Counted from the stretch's first letter, positions 1 through 7,057 are shown. The stretch is 35,148 nucleotides of DNA from Lachnospiraceae bacterium (GCA_014804365.1 JAAUZX010000057.1:1-35148); one strand, 5' to 3'. Notes: generated from the letters alone by a model not told the origin. Numbers and translations are program-made.

Positions 1-142
1 GGGGATGTGAGATTATGTTTGGCTGTGTGTTTGTGTTGGTCGGTATGTCGATATTGCTCTGTGCGTTTATGTTGCTCAGTCTGCCTATATTGCCCAGTAC
101 ATTCAGGCTGCTATGTATGCCTATATTACTCCGTATGTCCAT
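1..142 (-). CDS. Partial N/I/S-rich protein of unknown function (5' end only)
   Basis: A minus-strand frame opens with ATG at 142 and stays open to the window edge (47 codons), starting MDIRSNIGIHSSLNVLGNIG. The composition is rich in Asn, Ile and Ser, with loose recurrence of SNI/GNI/TNT motifs. An SD-like purine stretch (AGGGGAAGGTG, 154-164) lies 11 nt upstream, and a consensus sigma-A promoter sits about 60 nt further up. The plus-strand ORF over the same bases is Cys/Leu-rich and looks like its shadow. No family is recognised and the function is unknown. The gene call rests on start, SD and promoter rather than homology. Confidence 0.45.
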   Translation of the reverse strand, partial: MDIRSNIGIHSSLNVLGNIGRLSNINAQSNIDIPTNTNTQPNIISHP

Positions 143-202
143 GTTGGCTTGTTCACCTTCCCCTCTACGATTGTTTGAATTGTGTTTGTAGGTTGTTATA
201 AA

Positions 203-231
203 ATTATATATTGTTATATATATTATGTCAA
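203..231 (-). promoter_or_regulatory. Consensus sigma-A promoter for the partial gene at the left edge
   Basis: On the minus strand, TTGACA (231-226) is followed by a 17-nt spacer and TATAAT (208-203). Both hexamers match the vegetative consensus in all six positions. The predicted transcript starts near 195 and reaches the ATG at 142. Confidence 0.75.
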
Positions 232-387
232 TTATATTATTTATATATTAGATAGAACAACGTAAGACCTTTTTATACTCTGTTGATTCATTCCAAGGTG
301 ATTAAGTTAGAAACTTGAATAGACTTTACACTCTACATACTGTTTGTTATTAAGTGTCCTTGTTTGTATGGTGTTCCATTGCCACAC
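232..387. other. Intergenic stretch with no recognisable gene
   Basis: AT-rich DNA between the left-edge promoter and the terminator of the nuclease gene. No ORF with a ribosome-binding site, no tRNA-like fold and no clear repeat was found on either strand. Confidence 0.5.
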
Positions 388-415
388 AAAAAAGCCCTAT
401 CGCCTAAACGATAAG
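388..415 (-). terminator. Intrinsic terminator downstream of the PBECR4-like gene
   Basis: On the minus strand CTTATCG (415-409) pairs with CGATAGG (402-396), a 7-bp stem with one G-T wobble and a 6-nt loop. GC and a T6 run follow. It lies about 80 nt past the stop of the gene at 493. Confidence 0.75.
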
Positions 416-492
416 ACTAGAATTTTCAAGCCGGACATTTCTTAGACGCTTCCGGTAAGCGAACAATATTTTCGATGGCGGATTGCTCCGCT

Positions 493-1110
493 CTAATAGT
501 AATCTATGTTGTGGATCATCACAGGCTTGTCGTCCACTCTTTTTAACCTATCATACAGTATTTCTTCCTCTCCTGTTGAAAGAGTTACTTTCTTCTTATA
601 CAATAACGTCCATGCGGCCTGACTCTTTGTATAATCCATCTTATCTTGTGGGAAAAATGAACGACAGAAATATCTTCCTTCCTCTCCGTTCTTTGCCAGA
701 AATAAAAATATATTTCTTCCAACTGCATTGTTTTTCATAATATAGTCTGCTTTGATAACCGAATAAGCATTTTGTTTCCGGTTGTACTTAAATATTGTAT
801 CATTGCTATCAATCATACTTTCCAGAAGCGGAAGTAAATCTATCCTGTCTGCAATTTTATAATACAGGTCAGACGACTGGAGCTGTTCTGCCGTTATCCG
901 ACGTTCACTTATTGTATCAAATATTTTTCCCCTATCGCGGGCTAACTCCGGTCTGTCAGTCAGATATTGAAGTCCCATTAAATGAAAGCATTCTTTTTTG
1001 TCAAAATTTATCTGTAACGGAACAGCTATATTTTTTCTTCCCAAAACCAAATGGTATTCCTTATCTAACAGTTTCTTGAAAGCTTCCACGCAATCATATA
1101 CATTACGCAT
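493..1110 (-). CDS. PBECR4-like nuclease-domain protein
   Basis: A 205-residue soluble protein with no signal peptide or membrane segment. The N-terminal motifs LVLGRKNIAVPLQINF and FHLMGLQYLTDRP, and the following ER..T.EQL..S..Y..I.DRI block, resemble PBECR4 proteins (phage-Barnase-EndoU-ColicinE5/D-RelE-like nuclease, family 4), which are abundant in Clostridia. The family is predicted from fold comparison to be an RNase/toxin-like domain found in mobile-element polyvalent proteins and as stand-alone proteins. I recognise it by resemblance only. The start at 1110 has AGAGGT 7-8 nt upstream. The gene is preceded by a structured leader with an intrinsic hairpin ending 27 nt before the ATG and is followed by its own terminator, so it forms an isolated leader-nuclease cassette. 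The catalytic residues were not assigned. Enzyme activity is inference. Confidence 0.6.
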   Translation of the reverse strand: MRNVYDCVEAFKKLLDKEYHLVLGRKNIAVPLQINFDKKECFHLMGLQYLTDRPELARDRGKIFDTISERRITAEQLQSSDLYYKIADRIDLLPLLESMIDSNDTIFKYNRKQNAYSVIKADYIMKNNAVGRNIFLFLAKNGEEGRYFCRSFFPQDKMDYTKSQAAWTLLYKKKVTLSTGEEEILYDRLKRVDDKPVMIHNIDYY

Positions 1111-1136
1111 CCGACTTACCTCTTTCCCTTTTGAAA

Positions 1137-1170
1137 CAGAAAAAGCCCTGCTTTCGCAGCGCTTTTTCTG
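1137..1170 (-). terminator. Intrinsic terminator between leader RNA and PBECR4-like gene
   Basis: A 10-bp outer inverted repeat (CAGAAAAAGC with GCTTTTTCTG) encloses a CTGC-GAAA-GCAG hairpin with a GNRA-type loop on the minus strand. An A-tract lies 5' and a T-tract 3', so it could work in either direction. It ends 27 nt before the nuclease start codon. The nuclease mRNA would therefore be made by read-through unless another promoter exists. Confidence 0.7.
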
Positions 1171-1303
1171 ACGTTTTCTTTCAACTGCATATACAGTCTA
1201 GCCAGAATGCGGTAAACGTCAAACCCATTCAAAGCTCGTAAGGCACTGCCCTCTGGCACAACGCCTTATGTCAACGCTTTGACTGACACTCAAGTTGCCT
1301 GTC
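1137..1303 (-). ncRNA. Structured leader RNA upstream of the PBECR4-like gene
   Basis: The minus-strand transcript predicted from the promoter at 1313-1341 folds compactly. GCTTTGA-type arms (1229-1235 with 1276-1282, 7 bp) enclose a TAAGGC/GCCTTA hairpin (1239-1244 with 1263-1268) capped by a 4-bp TGCC/GGCA stem. GACGTTT/AAACGTC (1220-1214 with 1176-1170, 7 bp) encloses a small ACTG/CAGT hairpin. An alternative GTCAA/TTGAC hairpin (1270-1274 with 1279-1283) competes with the first stem. An intrinsic terminator-like hairpin follows at once. I cannot match it to a known RNA family. A 47-codon GTG frame (1116-1259) also crosses the region, so a small protein is a weaker alternative. Confidence 0.5.
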
Positions 1304-1312
1304 TTTATTATT

Positions 1313-1341
1313 ATATTATAATGGACCTAAAAATATGTCAA
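1313..1341 (-). promoter_or_regulatory. Promoter of the leader RNA / PBECR4 cassette
   Basis: On the minus strand TTGACA (1341-1336) is followed by overlapping -10 candidates: TAATAT at 17-nt spacing (1318-1313) or TATAAT at 15-nt spacing (1320-1315). It begins 20 nt past the end of the upstream nucleotidyltransferase gene, giving the cassette its own transcription start near 1305. Confidence 0.6.
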
Positions 1342-1361
1342 TCAGAACTTCCGAAAAGGTA

Positions 1362-2168
1362 CTATTTCCCCTTCTCATAACATTCCCATATAGCAAAAAA
1401 ATCCGGACATCTCCTTTTATATCCAGGATAAAACGCCAAAGTCAGCTCGTCATATGTCAAAGCAGCACAGTACAACTTGTCCGCAATGATATTAAACGTA
1501 TCATTTTCAGTCTTCATAGGACACATACTTTTATTTTTCATATAAGCAAGTTCTTCTTCATATCCGTACCGATGATAATTCGTTCCGTACCGTATATCCC
1601 GCAGTACCATCTGCTGTACAAGCGTTTCATTGAGATTGACATTAGCAAGATGACTACTGATCAGGAAATCTTTTCGATAGAGTTTTCCCAGTGCCTGAAT
1701 CTGAACAAACCAAAACCGATTCACATTTTCAACCGGCCAGTCAGGGTTACTATATTCATCTTCTCTCGGCGGCATATTGATGAAATCCGCGTTATCGTCA
1801 TATGTGAATTCAAATCCAAAATCGTATCTTATTCCGCTTTTGAAAATAATACGATACATATTATTTTCATCAATAAAACACCACCCTAAGCTGCTGTCCG
1901 TATTCACACCAAACCGATCTATACGCTTCATATATTCGACCGGTTTTATTACATCCCGACCGGAAATCCTCACTACAACAGATAAGTCCACATCACTGTA
2001 ACAATCATGATAACTCTTGTCCATTGCTTCCCGCACTTTTTCACCCTTTTCCTCATCTCTCCTAATGATTACATCTCTGATTTTGACACAATCTACTTCC
2101 GAAAGCAGGAATATATTGTCTATAAAAAGGTTCAACTCCATTGTTACAATTTCTTTATCAATCCTCAT
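1362..2168 (-). CDS. Nucleotidyltransferase, aminoglycoside 6-adenylyltransferase-like
   Basis: About 268 residues. The motif DCYSDVDLSVVV (near residue 58) matches the catalytic DxD of the polymerase-beta nucleotidyltransferase fold, where paired Asp residues bind Mg-NTP. The remainder (FGFEFTYDD, NRFWFVQIQALGKLYRKDFLISSHLANVNLNETLVQQMVLRD) resembles the helical C-terminal part of AadK/AadE-type adenylyltransferases, which are close to 280 residues long. Substrate is unknown; antibiotic resistance should not be assumed, since many such chromosomal proteins are uncharacterised. ATG at 2168 is chosen because GGCGGGAG lies 7 nt upstream; an in-frame GTG at 2174 is the alternative. It begins 40 nt after the padR-operon membrane gene with no visible terminator between, so co-transcription is possible. 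Confidence 0.65.
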   Translation of the reverse strand: MRIDKEIVTMELNLFIDNIFLLSEVDCVKIRDVIIRRDEEKGEKVREAMDKSYHDCYSDVDLSVVVRISGRDVIKPVEYMKRIDRFGVNTDSSLGWCFIDENNMYRIIFKSGIRYDFGFEFTYDDNADFINMPPREDEYSNPDWPVENVNRFWFVQIQALGKLYRKDFLISSHLANVNLNETLVQQMVLRDIRYGTNYHRYGYEEELAYMKNKSMCPMKTENDTFNIIADKLYCAALTYDELTLAFYPGYKRRCPDFFAIWECYEKGK

Positions 2169-2208
2169 ATCCACACTCCCGCCTGCTCCGATTCAACTGC
2201 CTTAATTC

Positions 2209-2727
2209 CTAATGCACCACTCTCACATCAGCCTCATTCTTAGGATTGACCATTACAGTCACTTCTTCCAATTCCACAGTGTCAAAAGAAGCAATTTTAC
2301 CTTCTTTCAGGTTCTTCAACAGAATATCCTTCGCCTCCATCATCAGCGCTGTATCATCATTGTTATTCCTCCAATACCACGAGAATTCAATCCTGTTAGT
2401 CTGTTCGTCCAGATATACAAAAGGCTTTGCACGTTTCGCATTATAAGTCACATGAAACCTAACGGTGTTCTCTGGAATACTGCGATCCGTCTGAATATCA
2501 CCCATTCCGGCAACATATGCCCCGCCGGCGCCTATGAGCGTCCATTGATCCTCCATCGGCACAAACGTCACATCAAAATCCGCCGTCTGCATATCCGTTT
2601 CACCTAAGATATACTTCCCGCCATATTCAAATCCGCTAAATTCTGTAAATGCCACCCCTGTGCCGATTCCGCACAATAACACCCCTAAACAAAATACACC
2701 GATCAATATTTTATGCTGTCTGCTCAT
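2209..2727 (-). CDS. Small membrane-anchored protein of the PadR/DUF1700 operon
   Basis: 172 residues: a single N-terminal hydrophobic segment (about residues 8-28) with short basic N-terminus, then an extracytoplasmic beta-rich domain without recognised motifs. It overlaps the 3' end of the DUF1700 gene by 17 bases, so the two are translationally linked. In padR-DUF1700 operons of Firmicutes the third gene is commonly a DUF4097 adhesin-like protein. This one occupies the same place, but I cannot see convincing DUF4097 repeats in it. Function is unknown; a role in envelope sensing or stress is inferred from context only. Confidence 0.6.
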   Translation of the reverse strand: MSRQHKILIGVFCLGVLLCGIGTGVAFTEFSGFEYGGKYILGETDMQTADFDVTFVPMEDQWTLIGAGGAYVAGMGDIQTDRSIPENTVRFHVTYNAKRAKPFVYLDEQTNRIEFSWYWRNNNDDTALMMEAKDILLKNLKEGKIASFDTVELEEVTVMVNPKNEADVRVVH

Positions 2728-3667
2728 ACGCTGCCTCCTTATCGGATTTCTCCGTCATTTCATCTTTACCGTATTGATTACCGCTGTCATCTCCATTATC
2801 ATCTTTCTTCCTGATCAACAGACTGAATGCTCCGAAGGAAAGAGAACCCAGACAGAGAAGCCCGCCCAGACAGATCATGAAAATCCCTACAAACGGATAT
2901 CCCTGCGCCAAAAGAACAGGTATCGCACCGACTCCCATCAATACGATCATCGCCATACACGCACAGAATACGCCAAACAGCAGCCACGCCGCATTCCACA
3001 TAAGCTTCAGACAAAAGACACACAATCCGACAAACCATCTCCATGCCATTACCATTCCCCATCCCACTGCCCTGAAAAAATTACCGATACGCCCTTCCAT
3101 CTCTTCCGTTCCTTTCCGCTCGCTCTGGCTTTTCTGCAAATCCTCTCCTACTTCTGCTTTTCTTCTTGTAAAAGGCCTGCCGCACCAACCGGCAAAAGCG
3201 CGGCACTTTCGACCCAGCCATCGGAATCCATTCCCGATTCCCCGCAGGGCACCTGTCATTACCTCTTTCATACGTCTGCCTGCCCGCTGCCATACAGACT
3301 CTCCGCTATTCGCAGTATCTGTTTCCGGATTCAGGCTTCCCGTTGTATTGTCATCTTCCGAAGCAGAAGCGCCGGAAATGCCTGATTTTAATCCCTGAAA
3401 AGTACGCCCTGTACCTGTTCTCAGCCTGGGCATTCTAAGCGAAATACCTTTCTTGCGAAATTCCGGGTTGACATGATAAGCCTCCAGAATTTCCGCCGCA
3501 AGCTCCTCGACCGCACCAAAATCCCGAATAGCCTCCTCCTCGCTTAGCCCTTTCTGAATCTTCATATCAATATGTTGGGCATACTCCGCCAGAATATCTT
3601 CCTGCTCCTGATTTTCCAATATACTGAGGTACTCTCTCAGCTCCGATAAAAATTTTTCTTTATTCAT
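2711..3667 (-). CDS. DUF1700 (HAAS-domain) membrane protein
   Basis: 318 residues. The first ~65 residues (MNKEKFLSELREYLSILEN..., then AIRDFGAVEELAAEIL) match the DUF1700/HAAS signalling domain. A basic, low-complexity linker (about 70-190) follows, then hydrophobic segments near 205-235, 240-265 and 270-295. It is likely an integral membrane protein with a cytoplasmic N-terminal domain. The start overlaps the padR stop by 8 bases and the end overlaps the next membrane gene by 17, indicating a single operon. PadR/DUF1700 pairs are typical of Firmicutes envelope-stress modules. The exact role of DUF1700 is not known. The linker is unusually long and contains RMKEVMTG/GGFR-like basic patches. 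Confidence 0.8.
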   Translation of the reverse strand: MNKEKFLSELREYLSILENQEQEDILAEYAQHIDMKIQKGLSEEEAIRDFGAVEELAAEILEAYHVNPEFRKKGISLRMPRLRTGTGRTFQGLKSGISGASASEDDNTTGSLNPETDTANSGESVWQRAGRRMKEVMTGALRGIGNGFRWLGRKCRAFAGWCGRPFTRRKAEVGEDLQKSQSERKGTEEMEGRIGNFFRAVGWGMVMAWRWFVGLCVFCLKLMWNAAWLLFGVFCACMAMIVLMGVGAIPVLLAQGYPFVGIFMICLGGLLCLGSLSFGAFSLLIRKKDDNGDDSGNQYGKDEMTEKSDKEAAYEQTA

Positions 3668-3983
3668 GTCCGCCCTTCCCCTTCAAAAATCCGTTGACTC
3701 TTGTCTGAAATTCTTCCCATTCCGCCGACAAAGAATCCCGATACAAGATCCCCGCCGCCGTCAGATGGTAATATTTCCTCGGCGGTCCTTCAGAGGATTC
3801 CCGCAGATAAGTCTCGAAATACCGCTCATTGGTAAGCCGCTTCAGCAAGGGATATATGGTTCCCTCGTTCACGTCAATCACCTGTGAGACTTCTTCTACA
3901 AGCTCATATCCGTACATATCTCTCTGGTACACAGATTCTAAGACGATGAGTTCCAGTACTCCTTTTTTAAATTGTGGATTCAT
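3660..3983 (-). CDS. PadR family transcriptional regulator
   Basis: 107 residues, the normal length of subfamily-2 PadR proteins. The winged helix is plain: QFKKGVLELIVLESVYQRDMYGYELVEEV, then VNEGTIYPLLKRL as recognition helix and GPPRKYYHLTAAG as wing, with a short C-terminal dimerisation helix. PadR proteins usually repress their own operon and release it on ligand binding or envelope stress. The SD AGGAGG lies 7 nt before the ATG. It is the first gene of the operon with DUF1700 and the small membrane protein, and its promoter region contains an imperfect inverted repeat that could be its operator. Confidence 0.9.
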   Translation of the reverse strand: MNPQFKKGVLELIVLESVYQRDMYGYELVEEVSQVIDVNEGTIYPLLKRLTNERYFETYLRESSEGPPRKYYHLTAAGILYRDSLSAEWEEFQTRVNGFLKGKGGHE

Positions 3984-4009
3984 GATGATCCTCCTCTTAT
4001 TCTAGTATC

Positions 4010-4063
4010 AGATTAAACCCACTACTATGTATTGTCAAGTACTAATTTATTTAAGATAGTATT
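4010..4063 (-). promoter_or_regulatory. Promoter and likely PadR operator
   Basis: On the minus strand TTGACA (4038-4033), a 17-nt spacer and TAATCT (4015-4010) form a good promoter 27 nt before the padR ATG. Just upstream an imperfect inverted repeat, AGTACTA (4038-4044) and TAGTATT (4057-4063), 6 of 7 matching, overlaps the -35 edge. Related ATACTA/TACTAT words recur on both sides of the -10. Autoregulation by PadR is inferred from this placement. Confidence 0.65.
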
Positions 4064-4149
4064 AAAAAAGTCTTAAAATGAGTAATCAGCACTTTTAACA
4101 CACAAATTCCATCAAAAAATCAAGCAAGCTCAATTACGCAATAGACCTA

Positions 4150-4168
4150 TGAGATACTGCGTATCTCA
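4150..4168. repeat. Perfect 8-bp inverted repeat, 3-nt loop
   Basis: TGAGATAC-TGC-GTATCTCA lies in the 294-bp gap between padR and the ABC permease. A second hairpin, GCACAA-CTC-TTGTGC, is at 4223-4237. Neither is followed by a T-run in either direction, so they are not canonical terminators. The second, 40 nt past the permease stop, may protect the mRNA end. No gene is seen in the gap. Confidence 0.45.
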
Positions 4169-4277
4169 ACAAACTCTATAAACAGAGGACCTTCCTATTA
4201 CGCAAAAGAAGAGCCATCCACTGCACAACTCTTGTGCCGTAAATGACTCAACTTCACATTATTTTTCACAAAATTTT

Positions 4278-5072
4278 CTATATCCTAGCCTCCATCAAAT
4301 TACTGGAAGAATAGCGCCTAAGCCCTCTGTAAAATACGAAAACTGCCACCGCCCAGATACCGAAAGTATATCCTAATACCCAAAGAAACATCCCTGCATC
4401 AAACGCAGCCATAATATGCACCGGATGATAAACCGCCATACCCACGGGGATGATATAATAAAGCAGGAATCTCGCTTTTCCCCGGAAAATACCGTCCGGA
4501 TATGTGGCAAAACTGATCATACAGTTGACCATATGCACACCGAACATTTCCGTTCTCACAAACCAGAAAGACAGACTTCCCACCAGCAGCCCAAATGCCG
4601 TGATGATCAACGCTCCCGTTACTGTAAACAGGAGAAACAACAGTAAACGACTGATACTGAAACTGAAAATACACAGGAGTACTATTCCATATAGGAAATC
4701 ACCGATTGCCGAAGTTACGGTGACTGATGTCATGACACTTAACAGGACATTCTTCGGCTGTACCAGATAGGCGTCCAGTTTGCCGCTGACGATCAGTTCA
4801 TGCAGCGTAAACACTCTTGCAAACAAAATACGCGACAGTCCGAAACTGCTGGCGGTCAGCCCCCACAACAGCATGACCTCCCTCATGGAATATCCGCCGA
4901 TATCCTCCCTCAAACTGAACAAAATGTTCCACTGTATGATAAATGCCGCATTGTTCAGCATCATAAAAAGAATATTCGTGAGGAAAGTAACCTTATTGAC
5001 CATTTCTTTCATAATATTGTATTTTACAGAAAGCAGACATACCCGCAACTGATTTTTAACCGCCGTTGACAT
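4278..5072 (-). CDS. ABC-2 family exporter permease (second subunit)
   Basis: 264 residues with six predicted hydrophobic segments (near 30-50, 60-80, 115-140, 145-170, 180-200, 230-250). The pattern, including SGKLDAYLVQP.N near residue 95 and ATYPDGIF near 190, matches the DUF990/ABC2_membrane_6 permeases that work in pairs with a DrrA-like ATPase. Its ATG overlaps the end of the first permease by 17 bases, so the three genes form one translationally coupled operon. Substrate is unknown; family members have been tied to drug or lipid export, but that is not shown here. Confidence 0.8.
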   Translation of the reverse strand: MSTAVKNQLRVCLLSVKYNIMKEMVNKVTFLTNILFMMLNNAAFIIQWNILFSLREDIGGYSMREVMLLWGLTASSFGLSRILFARVFTLHELIVSGKLDAYLVQPKNVLLSVMTSVTVTSAIGDFLYGIVLLCIFSFSISRLLLFLLFTVTGALIITAFGLLVGSLSFWFVRTEMFGVHMVNCMISFATYPDGIFRGKARFLLYYIIPVGMAVYHPVHIMAAFDAGMFLWVLGYTFGIWAVAVFVFYRGLRRYSSSNLMEARI

Positions 5073-5847
5073 ACAGTTTCTTAACCCCCTTTCGATAGAT
5101 CCAGAACATCAGCACACTCCCGGCTGTCAGATATAGGCTCTGTGCCGACAGGATTTCCACACACTTTTCCGTACTGAAATCCACAACCAGTTTTGCCGGC
5201 CCGTAGCACACTGTGTAAATCGGAGTCATTTTAAATAGCACCTGCAACCCATCCGGAAATATTTCGACCGGAAATAATGTTCCCACCACCAGGATCAATT
5301 TGTCATACAGCCACTGAAAAGGAGTCGCATCCTCGACCCAGAAAGCCAGCAGACTGATACAAAGTTTGAAAACCGCATTGATCATAACGCCAAACACTGT
5401 GCACAGGACAATTGCCGGAAGTGTAATTACCTTAAAATGCGGCAGTCTGCCCACCATTGTCATACCCATCACTAAGGCAAGAGCCACATACATGGGCATC
5501 TGTACACTCCACTCTCCCGTGTATTTTGCCAAAATATACAACGGATAATAGTATGGTTTATTCATCATATAGGCGATATTCCCGCCACGGATATCTATTG
5601 ACGCCTGCCTCGCTATCGTAGCCGATCGGGCTCCAAACCAGATCATCTCCGTCATCATGACATACCAGATCATCTGCTCTTTCGTATAACCTGCAATCAA
5701 TTCCCCGGAAGTTCCATACATATATTCCCAGAGGTTTATGAATACGAAATTTATAATAAAATAACTTACAAACCCCATCGCAATATTAGCTGCATACTGC
5801 AGATTTTCCATCAAAACCGACCGATAAATAACCGCGTATTTCCTCAT
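5056..5847 (-). CDS. ABC-2 family exporter permease (first subunit)
   Basis: 263 residues, about six membrane segments. The conserved-looking blocks RGGNIAYMMNKPYYYPLY (near 90) and LFPVEIFPDGLQ (near 195) mirror the SGKLDAYLVQP and TYPDGIF blocks of its partner, so the two are paralogues of the ABC2_membrane_6 (DUF990) type forming a heterodimeric channel. The start overlaps the ATPase stop as ATGA (TGA 5846-5844, ATG 5847-5845), a classic coupling. It is expected in the cytoplasmic membrane. Substrate unknown. Confidence 0.8.
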   Translation of the reverse strand: MRKYAVIYRSVLMENLQYAANIAMGFVSYFIINFVFINLWEYMYGTSGELIAGYTKEQMIWYVMMTEMIWFGARSATIARQASIDIRGGNIAYMMNKPYYYPLYILAKYTGEWSVQMPMYVALALVMGMTMVGRLPHFKVITLPAIVLCTVFGVMINAVFKLCISLLAFWVEDATPFQWLYDKLILVVGTLFPVEIFPDGLQVLFKMTPIYTVCYGPAKLVVDFSTEKCVEILSAQSLYLTAGSVLMFWIYRKGVKKLYVNGG

Positions 5848-6653
5848 AATTCCAATGTCACCTTCCCCTCTGACCTGTATATCTCCACAATAATATCTTC
5901 CAAAGGCATATCCCCGTATTTCAAATGTTCCATAGAATCATCCAACACGATCTGCCCGTCATTTACGATAATGACACGTTTACAAAGCTTCTCAATGTCC
6001 CCCACATCGTGACTTGTCAGGAAAATGGTGGTATGAAGTTCTCTGTTCATCTGTCTGATCAACGAGCGAACTGTCTCTTTAACCACCGGATCAAGTCCGA
6101 TCGTCGGTTCATCAAGGAATAAGACCTTCGGCCTGTGAATCAGAGACGCCGCGATCTCACAGCGGATACGCTGGCCCAGCGAGAGATTTCTGACCGGTGT
6201 ATTGATAAAAGCGCTCAGTTCAAAAAGCTCTCCAAGCTCCCTGATTCGCGCTTCCGTCTCTTCATCCGAAACATCATAGATTGCCCCGAAGAATCGGAAA
6301 TTATCGTAAGGTGTCAAATGTGTCCAGAGCTGCTCCTTCTGCCCGAATACAGTCCCGATCTGATAAGCAAGCTGCTTTCGTCTTTTTGTCGGATCAAGCC
6401 CCAGTACTTCCACCTTTCCTCCGTCCGGATAGAGAATGCCTGTCAGCATCTTGATGGTGGTACTCTTCCCCGCACCGTTCGGCCCGATGAAAGCCAGCAT
6501 TTCTCCCTCTTCCACCTCAAAAGAAATCCCGTCTACCGCCTTGATTTCTTCCGTTCTCGGACTGATGATCGCCTTGATGCTGCCACGCATTCCCTTTTCC
6601 TTCTGCCTTACCCGGAATGATTTTGATAAATCTTCTACTTTGATTGCCTGCAT
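5844..6653 (-). CDS. ABC transporter ATP-binding protein (DrrA-like)
   Basis: About 269 residues from ATG 6653. It has a Walker A (GPNGAGKSTT), Q-loop (GTVFGQKEQLW), signature LSLGQR, Walker B (VLFLDEPTIGLD) and switch His in LTSHD. This is the ATPase of an ABC-2 exporter. ATG 6653 is chosen because GGGAGGAG lies 6 nt upstream and the homologous start is MQAIKVEDLSKSF. The longer frame to 6740 runs through the inverted-repeat element and is unlikely. It is the first gene of the transporter operon. Its promoter appears to be the distal one at 7058-7086, so expression should pass through the leader-peptide/terminator region at 6817-7028. Confidence 0.9.
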   Translation of the reverse strand: MQAIKVEDLSKSFRVRQKEKGMRGSIKAIISPRTEEIKAVDGISFEVEEGEMLAFIGPNGAGKSTTIKMLTGILYPDGGKVEVLGLDPTKRRKQLAYQIGTVFGQKEQLWTHLTPYDNFRFFGAIYDVSDEETEARIRELGELFELSAFINTPVRNLSLGQRIRCEIAASLIHRPKVLFLDEPTIGLDPVVKETVRSLIRQMNRELHTTIFLTSHDVGDIEKLCKRVIIVNDGQIVLDDSMEHLKYGDMPLEDIIVEIYRSEGKVTLEL

Positions 6654-6689
6654 TGCTGTCTCCTCCCTCGTAGTCTTATGCTTATGGTA

Positions 6690-6815
6690 CGCATATGAGC
6701 AGACTCGTAAGGCTTCGCCGTACTCGTTCGCGTTGCTCATCGTAAGACATATCAGCCCTACGCTCGTGCAAGCACGGCTTCGGTCTTATATATCTTCCGA
6801 CTCTGCTCATACGCG
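6690..6815. repeat. MITE-like or long-hairpin element with 18-bp terminal inverted repeats
   Basis: The left arm (6690-6707) and right arm (6798-6815) are reverse complements with 2 mismatches in 18 positions; the outer 14 bp pair with one G-T. The 90-bp interior is itself partly palindromic, for example CGTGC-AA-GCACG. No ORF with a start and SD and no clear target duplication is seen. It lies in the untranslated leader between the attenuator terminator and the ABC ATPase start. Confidence 0.55.
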
Positions 6816-6816
6816 C

Positions 6817-6950
6817 AAAAAAGAACCGCTCTGCTACATACACCTTTGTGTATATACCATGCGGTTCTCCTATCTTCTATCCTGATTACCGCATAGCCAA
6901 ATAAGACTTTCCGTCTTACGGCCATGCGCTTTGTCGGCTTTCCGCCGCCC
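6817..6950 (-). promoter_or_regulatory. Transcription attenuator with mutually exclusive hairpins
   Basis: On the minus strand three pairings compete. (a) The terminator: AGAACCGC (6868-6861) with GCGGTTCT (6829-6822), enclosing an ATACAC/GTGTAT hairpin and followed by T6. (b) The antiterminator: ATGCGGT (6894-6888) with ACCGCAT (6865-6859), which uses the terminator's 5' arm. (c) An upstream hairpin: GCATGGCC (6927-6920) with GGCTATGC (6898-6891), topped by TAAGAC/GTCTTA, which uses the antiterminator's 5' arm. The switch lies between a leader peptide stop (6951) and the ABC exporter genes. Confidence 0.7.
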
Positions 6951-7028
6951 TCAGGCTGTGACCGTAATCTGAAAAATCTGCCACACTCGAATAATCATTG
7001 TAAATAGGACTTTATTAATTTCAAACAT
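6951..7028 (-). CDS. Leader peptide (25 aa) upstream of the ABC exporter
   Basis: A 25-codon frame starting MFEINKVLFTMIIRVWQIFQ and ending ITVTA, too short to be listed as a normal gene. It has a strong SD, GCGGAG with 8-nt spacing before ATG 7028, and starts only about 25 nt after the predicted transcription start. Its stop is directly followed by the competing hairpins of the attenuator. The hydrophobic residues and the VWQIF stretch could stall a ribosome, but no amino-acid run typical of biosynthetic attenuators is present. This layout resembles leader-peptide control of antibiotic-responsive ABC transporters such as bmrB-bmrCD of Bacillus subtilis. The resemblance is in architecture, not sequence. 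Confidence 0.6.
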   Translation of the reverse strand: MFEINKVLFTMIIRVWQIFQITVTA

Positions 7029-7057
7029 ATTCTTATCTCCGCTTCAAGTTTTCAGAT

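Noticed and set aside
1116..1259. 47-codon GTG-initiated frame (VPEGSALRALNGFDVYRILA...) across the leader RNA
   Set aside because: The start is GTG with only AAGG at 4-nt spacing, and its last part is simply the terminator hairpin read as codons. The RNA pairing explains the sequence better, though I keep it as an alternative.
1335..1889. 184-codon plus-strand frame opposite the nucleotidyltransferase
   Set aside because: Antisense to a frame with a clear catalytic DxD motif and SD; no own ribosome-binding site.
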